Assembly: GCA_008477525.1 (NCBI GenBank)
Contig: SPDT01000008.1
Coordinates: 124,001 to 188,000, forward strand
From: Hypomyces perniciosus
Taxonomy: Eukaryota; Ascomycota; Sordariomycetes; Hypocreales; Hypocreaceae
Reading direction: 5' to 3'
Length of the DNA: 64,000 nucleotides
Shown here: positions 25,272-36,099 of the stretch, one piece after another
Layout: every line of letters begins with the position of its first letter
How positions within the stretch are numbered: position 1 is the stretch's first letter
Notes under the pieces: generated by a model
Database searches by the model: none
What the model was told of the DNA's origin: nothing
The model's input: the letters and a program-made list of their open reading frames with translations, nothing else
Position numbers and translations under genes: made by a program

Positions 25272-26697
25272 AGTTAACTACCTCTTAAGCTATAGTAGGG
25301 AGCTGAGTGCAAAGAGAGCCACTAGGCTTTCCTAATAGCTAAGAGAACAGCAGCTATACTGCTAGACGCCTATCTCTATAATACTTAGAAGTCCTTTAAG
25401 AAAGCAGTAAAGAATACTAAAAAGGTATACTAGTAAGATATAATTAGTATAGCTAAAGAAAGTAAAGATATTTTCTATATAGCCTGCTAGGCTAAGCTAA
25501 AATTAATCTTTTAACTGCCGCTATTATAAATAAACAACTAAGTCTTTACCTTTTAAGAAAAGAGGGCTATAGCCCTCTGCAATATTACACTTAAAAGATA
25601 TATAGCAGTTAACGATATTAAGGACCTATAGACCTTAATTAACCGATAACGGCAGATCGCTCTCTTTATAATAGTTTTGCTAAAAGAAGCGGCAGCAGCT
25701 ATAATATATATAGGAAATATATCCTTAGGCGTTAATAATATTACAGTAAACCTTTTATGCCTCTGCTAGCCAGTAATTAAAAAATATATCCACTCCCTTT
25801 ATAAAACTTGCCTTAAAATCAGGCATTATTTATCTGCTTTTAAATTAATTGAGGTAATAATAATCTTTAAGCCAGGGAAAAAAGATCTTTTATCTTTAAA
25901 GGCTTAAAAGCTAATCTCTCTCCTTTTATATTTAAGTAAAAGACTTAAACGCTTTATTGCATAAAAGATAGTATATACTGTAATTATATAGCAGGTACTA
26001 TACGCTAAATAAGCTAGCACCCTCTTTAAGAGATCCAGCATTAACCTAATTATAGCCTTAGTCTATAAAGTTAAGCTAGCTTTCTATAACAGTAAAGTAG
26101 CCACTTTAGTTATAGCTGATATCTAAAGGGCCTTTAATATTGTTTTTATTAATAAGTTAATACTTTAACTATATAAATAAAGCTAACTTAACTATATAGC
26201 CTAATAGGCTTATTTTTTTATAATAGACTATAAAGCTTAAGTAAAATTATAAAAGATAATAACTTAACTGCTCCCGCTAAGCTATAATCTCCTTTAAAGA
26301 TTACCAGTATCCTTAATTCTCTTCCTACTCTATATAGCCCCAATATACTATTTATTTGCTGCCTTTACCTAGCTCTATATAGCAGTAATTAAATAATCTT
26401 TTATTAGCGAGCTATAAAGGTTTAGCTACATAAACAATACAGCATTCCTATTTATTAGCGACTCCTTTATTTAAACAGTAGCCTAAGTAACAGCTACACT
26501 CTAAAAGCTTTAATAATAGGGTAATAATAATATAATATTATTTAATCCTAAGAAAATAAAAGTAATATACTTTTCAAGACACTATATTTAAAATAACCTG
26601 CTAGTAATATATAATAACACTAAAAAAACTGCCTTTAAAAAGGGTGCAATTAAATAGCTTAGCATTTTCCTTAACTAAAAGCTTAGCTTTAAGATAT

Positions 26698-27106
26698 TTT
26701 GTCGAGGGGGAATTGGCACTCCAAAACACACACACACAATACACATATACACCTATATACAACGACTAGTATCGAGCGCGGGAACCGCGCTCCTGACAGA
26801 ACCACGAAGCGGCGATTGAGTAATGTAGGGGCTAAAAAGATACTGCGGATCATTTGATTATGATGCCGGCAGCCAAAAGCAACCAACAGTTACCTTTATA
26901 CGCCTCAGCGACTGTGTTCTCACAGGTGGGGTTATGTGTTGAAGGGGGGAGAAGGTTGTTGTTTATTAAACTAGGTCTATCTGTATATCTTTATACTCCC
27001 GTGCTTTCCTAATCCAGTAGCTGCTTAAATAAGCAGCCAACCTTTCTCGGGTAAGCTAATAAGAAAAAATGCTGGTGCGTTGGGCATGTCAGTTACCCCC
27101 GACAAA
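26698..27106 (-). repeat. LTR-Y copy 2: intact solo LTR in LINE-1
   Basis: 409 bp with inverted ends TTTGTCGAGGGGG and CCCCCGACAAA. It lies between two ATAT tetranucleotides (26,694-26,697 and 27,107-27,110). LINE-2 has the uninterrupted sequence near 32,820. The copy is inverted relative to LTR-Y1 and LTR-Y3 and is almost free of RIP. It contains a CA-rich microsatellite at 26,726-26,740 and a palindromic GAGCGCGGGAACCGCGCTC at about 26,774-26,792. No protein is encoded; the 65-codon open frame on its minus strand is not credible. Confidence 0.9.
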
Positions 27107-28896
27107 ATATATATTAAAGAATAGGCTATAAAAGCCTATATAGTAATAAATACACTCTGCAGTATCTTGAACTCTATATAAAGGGCTGCACTATACCTTA
27201 TATACCAAGTTATTCGCGCATATATTAAGCTAGTACTTTACTATAGGGTAAGAGTATAGTATAAAGGCCTAAAAGTATATAAAATGCAATACCTTTTTAA
27301 CTATATAAGCCTAGTTCTTAAAATAGCTATATAGGCAATCCTCTTAATATAAAAGATAACTCCTATACTAATCCTATATAGGGAAAGTAAGATCCCTTTA
27401 ATAATATAACTCCTTAATGCCTAGAAGCTTTAATTTACAGTTAAACTGCTATTGCTAGATAACCGATACCCTTTAATCTATAGGACCCATCCTAGTTAAC
27501 GCCTATATAGATAAGCTATTCTAACGCCTATAATAAAGTTATAGTAAACTATACAGCTTACTAGGAGTTGCCTAAAACCAGCCCTTTTCCCTAAACTAAC
27601 TAGATCTTAAACCCTTTTCCTAGGCAGTAAAGCCAAAGCTGCTAAAGAATTCAATAACTAGATAGCTATAATAGCCCCCTAGGATATAGTAGTATTTATA
27701 GATAGCTTACACTTTATTATAAAAGCTATTAGCTATAGCTTTTTTATATAGCGGGATAATAAAGAAGTCTTTATAGGATATAGCCAATTTGGCCTGGCAG
27801 AAATATTTAATAGCGAGGCAGTTAAGGCCTTAAAGGGGCTTAAAGCTGCTTTAGCTAGCAATAATAACTTAAAGGATATTACTATTTGTCTAAATAATAC
27901 AGCTGCAGTATACTATTTTAAAGGTATACCGTTAAACTTATTATAATAAGTTTTTATTAAATTTTAAAGATTAAAAAGCATCTATAAAGAGAATATATAT
28001 ATCTAATAGTGCTTTAGCTATTAAGGAATATAAGGTAATAAAGCTGTAGACTAGTTAATAAAACTAGGCAGTGAATAACTAAAACTAATTAATATAATAC
28101 CTATATTTACTTTCCTTTAATAAAAGGTAAAGGTAAGATTAAGAATTAGCTTTAAAAGCTAATAAGAGGGGAATATATTTAATATATACTGCCTATTTAA
28201 ATTAATTATTGACTTAAAATGCTTTAAGGAATTAATGATTTTATAGGGAGAACTCTACTATCTTTTGGCCGCTAAGTCCTAGTATAGGGACTTCGCGCAG
28301 TATTATAAGCGCTTTAGGCATAAAGATACACTAATAAGCTGTAGCTGCAGCAGGAAGAAAGCATATAACTATATCTTTTATTGCAGGAAAATTAGTAAGA
28401 TATAACGACAAGGACTAGCCCCCTTAATCCGCAAACCAACCTTTTATCTGCTAGGTTCTAGCTATAACTACTTTATCTAAACAGCGCAGGCCTCTAGCTT
28501 CTTTACCAAAATATACCCGCGCTATTAAAAAGCCGAACTAATTCTAATATTAAATTTAATCTTTTAATTCTTTTTTTTATTACTTTTTTATCCTATAAAG
28601 GATTTATTTATAGCTCGCTATTAAGTCGCCTATAAATTAATAAAGCTAGCCTTTAGGGTTAACCTTAGTTACCTAATATACTATATAAGATTCTCGCGTT
28701 TCTTTGACCCGCTAATAGGAGTGGAGCTGGAAAACTATGCCTGCTAAGGCGATAAAATACTATATAGGGGAGGCTGTATGTTTATTAGTAATACTGTAGT
28801 TAAACCTAGTATAGTATGTCCTTTTACTTTACTAGGATTAGTGGCCTTTGCTATAGGACGTTAATGGTATATTAATTAATTAATAGGTATTGTAAG

Positions 28897-31800
28897 CAAA
28901 ACTTCCCTCCTATAACACTAGGTCTTGGCACCTTATATTAACGTTTTCGCACGCAATACCACTAATATACTAATAATTTATTAAAACCTCTGCTCGCGAT
29001 AGCTTTAAAGCCCGCGAGCAGTAGCTCCTTTAACCTAGGAATATATATATTTAGGAAGCTTTAATAAAAAGTAAAGAATATTATCTTTATAGGGGCAGAA
29101 ATAAAACTCTGCTTTAATACTATTACTGTTAAGCCTAGCATTAAGCTAGGGGAAGGCTAGTATATTAAAATATACTTAAACTTAAAGCCTAATACTAACA
29201 GTAACTATAATTCTTTAATATCTAGTCTATTAAACTCTTTACTATTATCTGTTATATAATTAACTGCTAAAATTAATACTTTTAAAGCCTTAGAAAGCAT
29301 TAAAGCTAATAGGTAGGCTTTATTTAAAGACTATATAGCTATTCTCTATATAGTCTATAAAGTATTTAATAATACTATTATTTAGTTTTTAGCAAGTAAA
29401 AAATATAATATTGCTATTTAAATAACCTAAGGCTTTATTAACTACTATAGTAATAATAATATTACCACTAAACTATAGCTTAAAGCTATTTAAGACTTTT
29501 ATACTAGTAAACTTTATATTAGCCTCCTGCTTAATATATTACACTAAATGCGCTCTTAAATATATACTGCTATTAAAGTATATTAAATAGGAATCCCTTT
29601 AGCTAATATTAAGGATAACCTATAAGTCTTTATTAGGCTAGACTTAGGATTAGCAGTATGGCAATATAAGGTATATTATATTTATATAATAATTACAGGA
29701 ATTATTAAAAAAGACTTAAAGTAATCCCTTAAACGTTATTAATAAAGATAGAATAGTTAATAACCCCAGCTAATTAAAAGATTAAATAATAGCTTTTTAA
29801 TAAAAAGATCAAGATTAATGCCTATTTAAGCGCTATAAAGGTTAAAGCGGCCTAGCGATAGTTTATATATATAGTTTTAGGCTGCTTAAAGAAAATCTTA
29901 AGTTCTTTTAACGATATAGAAATAAATTACCTCAAAGCTGTTAAGCTAAAAGTAAGGATATAGATTAGATAAGACTTAGTTAATATCCAGTTCCTTAAAT
30001 AATTAAGCTAAGACTAATAAGGGAAAACAGTATTATTTTTTTTCTTTAAACCACTTAATAAAAAATTTACCTTCTTTAACAGAATAGTAAAACTAATATA
30101 GAAAACCACTCTTTTACTGCAATATAAAACCTGCTAAGACTTTACCTTTAATAAATATATTAAAGGAAACTTAAATACTGCCTCTATAGCAGCTTTAAAT
30201 ATAAAATATAGGTCTGCCTATTAAATATTTAATGCGTTAACTGCTTAAGGCTATATAAGGCTATACACTAATAGTGCCTAGCTAAACCTTTCTATAGCTA
30301 CAGAAAGCTAATATATCTCTTAAACGCGAAATTATAGGAAATTTAATAATAAAGGGCAGAGATCTCTTAATAAACCTACTTTACAGTCCTTAAGCCTTTA
30401 AATAATATAATAGTAACTAGCCCCCCTTTATTACTATATACAGCAGCAGTAGAAAGGCTATTATAGTCTTAAGCAATTAGAAAAAAGTAATGCCTAGAGA
30501 TAATAACCTTTAGTAACTTAAATAAATCTTGAAAAGTCTAATTAAAATAAAAGAAACAATAAAACCTAGAGAATATTTTAGGCTAATATTAGTAAATTAA
30601 AGCTAGTATATAACACTGCCTTTACTCTTATAGCTAGAGAAGGCTATAATATTATTTTAATATAAAAACTATATATAGATATTACCTAAAAGGAATACTG
30701 CTATATAATATAATATAAAAGATTTTAAACCTTCTCTTTAATAATAACTTAAATAAACTGTAATACTTGCCTATAAGTCTTTATATATATAAGTAAAAAA
30801 ATAAAAATCTAAGCTAAATAATTATTTATTAAAATTACTTAGGATTTCTTTGAAGTTTATATTAATAGAATTATAACTATTAACCTTTATAGAGAATATA
30901 GTATATTTAAAGCCTTTAATACTTTATTTATATAGCCAGTTACTAAAGACTATATAATAGCTAGGGACTTTAATACTATTTACTTTTTATAGTAGGCGAC
31001 TAGTAACTGCAATTAAAGTGTACTAGTAGCTAACTAGGCCTTTAAAACTAGCCTTTCTCTCTTTAACCTATTAAATACCCTAATTTATATATTAAATAAT
31101 ATAATTGACCTAGTGTTTTTAAATATACTACTAACAGAAACTATACTAAAAAAACACCTACTAACCAGCGTTAACTATACTACACTAAATATTATAATCC
31201 TAGCCTTAGCCTACTGCCTAACACCACTTAAAGGGCTAAAGGTTAAAAGGGATAATAATAAAAAACGCTTTTTAGTATTAGTTAAGGAAAAGATCTTATT
31301 CCTCCCCCCCCTTTAACCGATAACAGCAGCTATAAACTAAATAACTAAGGCGTTACTATCTCTCCTCTATAAATCTATAAAAATAATAAGCCGACCACTA
31401 AGTTAACTACCTCCTAAGCCATAATAGGGAGCCAAGTGCAAAAAGAGCCACCAGGCTTTCCTAATAGCTAAAAAAATAGCAGCTATACCGCTAAACGCCT
31501 ATCTCTATAATGCTTAAAAGTCCTTTAAAAAAATAGTAAAAAATACTAAAAGGGTATATTAACGAGATATAATTAGCATAATTAAAGAAAGTAAAGATAT
31601 TTTCTATATAGCCTACTAGGCTAAGCTAAAACTAATCTTCTAACTGCCGCCACTATAAATAAACAACTAAGTCTTTACCTTTTAAAAGAAAAGGGCTATA
31701 GCCCTCTATAACGCTACACTTAAAAATATATAGTCGCTAATAATATTAAAGACCTATAAACCCTAATTAACTAATAATAGCAGATTACTTTCCCTATAAT

Positions 31801-34615
31801 AGTTTTACTAGAAAAAGCAGTAATAGCTATAATATATATAAAAAATATATCCTTAAGCATTAATAATATTATAGTAGACCTTTTATACCTTTACTAGCTA
31901 GTAATCGGAGAATATATCTACTCCCTCTATAAAATTTACTTTAAAATTAAATATTATTTATTTACTTTTAAATTAGTTAAAGTAATAATAATCTTTAAGC
32001 CAGGGAAAAGAGATCTTTTATCCTTAAAGGCCTAGAAGCTAATCTCTCTCTTTTTATACTTAGGTAAAGGACTTGAACGCCTTATTGTATAAAGGATAGT
32101 ATATGCTGCAATTATATAGCAGGTACTATACACTAAATAAGCTAGCACCCTCCTTAAAAGATCCAGTATCGACTTAATTATAGCCCTAGTCTATAAAATT
32201 AAGCTGGCTTTCTATAATAGTAAAGTGGCCACTTTAATTATAGCTAATATCTAAAAGGCCTTTAATATTATCCTTATTAATAAGTTAATACTCTAACTAT
32301 ATAAACAGGGCTAGCCTAACTATATAGCCTAATAGGCTTACTCCTTTATAATAGACTATAAAGCCTAGGTAAAATTATAAAAGATAATAACTTAACTGCT
32401 CCCGCTAAACTATAGTCTCTTTTCAAGATTACTAGTATCCCTAATTCTCTTCCTGCTTTATATAGCCTTAATATACTATTTATTCGCTGCCCCTACCTAA
32501 CTCTATACAGCAGCAATTAAACAATCCCTTATCAGTAAACTATAAAGGTTCAGCTATATAGACAATACAGTGTTCCTATTTATTAGCAACTCTTTTATCC
32601 AGACAGCAGCCTAGGCAATAGCTTACTCTAGAAGCTTTAATAATAAGGTAATAATAATGCAATATTATTTAATCCTGGGAAAATAAAAGTAATACACTTT
32701 TTAAGATACTCTACTTAGGATAACCCGCTAGTAATATATAATAACATTAAAAAAACTGCCCTTAAAAAGGGTATAATTAAATAGCTTAGCGTTTTCTTTA
32801 ACTAAAAGCTTAACTTTAAAATATATATTAAAAAATAGGCTATAAAAGCCTATATAGTAATAAATACACTCTGCAGTATCTTAAACTCTATATAAAGGGC
32901 CGCACTATACCTTATACATTAAGCCATTTATATATATATTAAGCCAGTACTCTACTATAAAGCAGAAATATAATATAAAGGCCTAAAGGTATATAGAATA
33001 TAATACCTCTTTAACTATATAAGCCTAGTTCTTAAAACAGCTATATAAGCAATCCTTTTAGTATAAAAGACAACTCCTACACTAATCCTATATAAGGAAA
33101 GTAAAATCCCTCTAATAATATAACTCTTTAACACCTAAAAGCTTTAATTGACAGTTAAACTACTATCGCTAAATAATTAATACCTTTTAATCTATAAAAC
33201 CTATTTTAGTTAACGCCTATATAGATAAGCTATTCTAACGCCTATAATAAAATTACAGTAAACTATATAGCTTACTAAAAGTTACTTAAAACTAGCCCTT
33301 CTCCTTAAATTAACTAGATTTTAAACCCTTTTCTTAAACAGTAAAGCTAAAGCTATTAAAAAATTTAATAACTGGATATTTATAGTGGCCCCCTAGGATA
33401 TAGTAGTATTTACAGACAGTTTATACTTTACTACAGGAGCTATTAACTATAGCTTCTTTATATAGTAAGATAATAAAGAAGTCTTTACAGGATATAACTA
33501 ACTTAGCCTAGTAAAAGTGTTTAACAGTAAGGCAGTTAAGGCCTTAAAGGGGCTTAAAGCTACTTTAACTAGCAATAATAACATAAAAGATATTACTATT
33601 TATCTAAACAATACAGCTGCAGTATATTATTTTAAAGGTATACCTTTAAATTTATTACAATAAGTCTTTATTGAATTTTAAAGACTAAAAAGTATTTATA
33701 AAGAGAATATATATATCTAATAATACTTTAGCTATTAAAGAATATAAGGCAATAAAGCTATAGACTAATTAATAAAACTAGGCAGTAAATAACTAGAATC
33801 AATTAATGCAATACCTATATTTACTTTCCTTTAATAAAAGGTAAAAGTAAAATTAAGAATTAGCTTTAAAAGCTGGTAAAAGGGGAATATATTTAATATA
33901 TACTGCTTAATTAAATTAACTATTAATTTAAAATGCTTTAAGGAATTAATGATTCTATAGGGAGAACTCTATTATCTTTTAGCTGCTAAGTCCCAGTATA
34001 GGGACTTTGTATAGTATTATAAGTGCTTTAGGTATAAAGATGCATTAATAAACTGCAGCTATAGCAGGAAGAAAGTATATAACTATATCTTTTATTGCAG
34101 GAAGATTAGTAAAATATAATAATAAAGACTAGCCCTTTTAATCTGCAAACTAACCTTTTATTTACTAGGTTCTAGCTATAACTATTTTATTTAAATAGCG
34201 TAGGCCTTTAGCTTTTTTATTAAGATATACCTATACTACTAAAAAGCTAAACTAATCTTAATATTAAACTTAATCTTTTAATTCTTTCTTTTATTACTCT
34301 TTTATCCTGTAAGGGATTTACTTATAGCTTACTATTAAGTCGCCTATAAATTAATAGGGCTAGCCTTTAGGGTCAATTTTGGTTACCTAATATATTACGC
34401 GAGATTCTTGCGTCTCCTTAACCTGCTAATAAAAGTAGAGCTAGAAGACTATGCCTGCTAAGGCAATAAAATACTATATAGGGGGGCTTATGTATTTATT
34501 AGTAATACTATAGTTAGACCTAGCATAGCATGTCCTTTTGCCTTACTGGGATTGGTGGCCTTTGCTATAGGACGTTAATGGTACATCAATTAATTAATTA
34601 ATCAATCAATCAATG
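28897..34615 (+). mobile_element. LINE-2: second Tad-like LINE in tandem with LINE-1
   Basis: 5,719 bp, co-linear with LINE-1 and in the same orientation, RIP-killed. Recognisable parts are a gag-like ORF1, an endonuclease segment (a 67-codon piece stays open at 31,113-31,316), a reverse transcriptase at 31,980-32,770, an RNase H around 33,400-33,650 (FTDSLYF in mutated form, then KALKGLKATL) and a C-terminal Cys/His cluster near 34,050-34,100. It ends in an (ATTA)n/(ATCA)n tail at 34,585-34,615, then ATAGGCATTGTAAG (34,616-34,629) and the rest of LTR-X. No later element interrupts it, so it serves as the empty-site reference for the two LTRs in LINE-1. Confidence 0.9.
34585..34615 (+). repeat. 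Tetranucleotide tail of LINE-2
   Basis: A run of ATTA units followed by ATCA units closes the LINE. LINE-1 ends in a shorter ATTA run at 28,868-28,881. The third LINE at the right edge of the window has an ATT-type tail instead. Simple-repeat tails in place of poly(A) suggest target-primed slippage at the 3' end. Confidence 0.8.
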
Positions 34616-34990
34616 ATAGGCATTGTAAGAAATCTGACTAAAATGGTTTCCTGTTTATATAGCTGTGAGTCGATTTAAGCGATTTTATATATAAATAAAT
34701 TTTGCGGAAAATAGGAATGCGGCCACGAACCTAATTCTGCTACTGTACGCCTATTATTAGGTCGGAGAACTATTATAGAAGATAAAGTATTGTTCTACAA
34801 TTACTTTTATAAATAGCTGTATATACACTAGATATTCTATAGCTTTTTAGCTATTAGATTAGTTACAATTTAATTGTTTATCTATTATTAACCTAACTAG
34901 ACTCTTAGTCGTTTCCTTATTACTGTATTATATGCAGCTTCCTAGAAGCTATATATAAATAAGGTTTAGTATAACCTTGTTATTTTAATA
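34616..34990. repeat. LTR-X copy 1, right part
   Basis: Continues the LTR from 22,165. It matches, in reverse complement, the first 60 percent of the intact LTR-X at 24,692-25,271 and ends CCTTGTTATTTTAATA. The target duplication AATTC follows at 34,991-34,995. Confidence 0.88.
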
Positions 34991-34995
34991 AATTC

Positions 34996-35780
34996 TAATA
35001 CTTATTATAAAGCTTTAGAAAACTATATTATAAGCTTTAAAAGTAATTATTAAGATATATTAAGCGAAAGTAAAATTAATACTTTATATAGCTATAATAA
35101 TAAAGCCTAATATAGCTTGTAGCGCCTTAGCTTTATTATAGTTTTTAGTTAACCTTAGTAAAGAGTATTTTAAAGCAGTTAACTAGCTAATCTATTATTA
35201 TAGATATAGTATTTCTTAGCTTTTTAATATTAAGGGCAAGGAGAAATATAGGGTTTAACTGCTTTAAGTAATACTTCTTTTACTAATAATATAAATACTT
35301 AAAGAGTATTTTAAAGGTATTTTATTATACTTTTCTTAGGCTTTATCCTATAGAATGCAATATACTAAAGCACTATTAGTATATTTATAATAAAAGCTAA
35401 GCTATTTGCCTTTACTTTAATAGTAAAAGAGGCTATAGGCTTATATTGCTTTTTTTAAAAGATAAAATTTAAGCTTAGCGCTAATTAGAATATTAATTAT
35501 AATAATTAACTAACTATATACCTTATAATTAAAGAAAGTATATAAATTAATACTTGCCTATATTATATTAATATATAAAATATATAGCTTTAGCAGGAAT
35601 ACTAAAAAGCATTATTTATAGTTTCCTATCTTTCTATTAACCTTATACCTACTAATAAGCTTATTAAAGCTTTACTATACTAGTACTTTAAGTACTATAA
35701 AGTACTATTAAATTTAATAGATATATAGTTATTAAAATAGAATATATAAGAATATAAGAAACTAGTTAATTTTAGTTTAT
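34996..35780 (+). pseudogene. Copia-A fragment 3: end of RT and RNase H
   Basis: Resumes the Copia-A frame left at 21,945. The segment after the RT (mutated Y..A..I.RPDIA...L..FL.NPS) lies near 35,070-35,180. The RNase H end reads LYYINIQNI near 35,560 (from the usual KHVDI.HHWLR) and then LIPTNKLIKALLY near 35,645-35,690 (from VPT..M.ADGLTKAL). Both are diagnostic of the copia C-terminus. The reading ends near 35,760-35,780. The 3' LTR of Copia-A was not identified. Confidence 0.85.
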
Positions 35781-36099
35781 GGGCCGCTTACTATAAAAGG
35801 TATATCCTATTACTATGTTATAGGTTAGACCCAATTAAGAAGGACCTTAGCTATACTAAGCCCGGCAGTACAATTCCCTATATCTCCCAGACCAGCCAAT
35901 ATAGATATATAAATATCGGGCACCGCGTATAAACCCTAGGCCTATACGTATATATACTACTGCCTTATAGATCGATATATATAGCTAAATAGCTCCCTTT
36001 TTTATTTTTTTACTTTTTAAGTGTAAATAAATAATTCTACAGCGCCCTATTATTAGCTACTATAATAGACTATACCTATTATATATTTAAAGCTTATTT
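35781..36099. other. Junction between Copia-A and Gypsy-B
   Basis: No gene. Part of it (about 35,815-35,950) keeps normal GC, including TGTTATAGGTTAGACC and CTCCCAGACCAGCC. This could be LTR sequence from either neighbour. No direct repeat partner was found in the window. Confidence 0.3.

Larger units (their letters stand above)
22166..28881 (+). mobile_element. LINE-1: Tad-like non-LTR retrotransposon with two solo LTRs inside
   Basis: Full-length but RIP-killed LINE. ORF1 ends near 23,500-23,600 in a mutated CCHC cluster. ORF2 has an endonuclease (near 24,230-24,590), a reverse transcriptase (about 25,800-26,680) and an RNase H around 27,690-27,940 (VVFIDSLHF... and NSEAVKALKGLKAAL). A Cys/His cluster CSCSRKKAYNYIFYC lies near 28,339-28,385. 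The 3' end is an ATTA repeat tail, not poly(A). Without the two nested LTRs and their target duplications the element is about 5,718 bp, one base from LINE-2. A 15-bp target repeat AATAGGCATTGTAAG lies on the left and, with one C/T change, at 28,882-28,896. ORF2 with RNase H points to the Tad/I group of fungal LINEs. Confidence 0.9.

Noticed and set aside
26689..26886. 65-codon minus-strand open frame
   Set aside because: It lies almost wholly within LTR-Y2, which is an LTR, and includes its CA microsatellite.
31113..31316. 67-codon plus-strand frame as a separate gene
   Set aside because: It is the surviving open piece of the LINE-2 endonuclease domain and aligns with the stop-containing LINE-1 copy.
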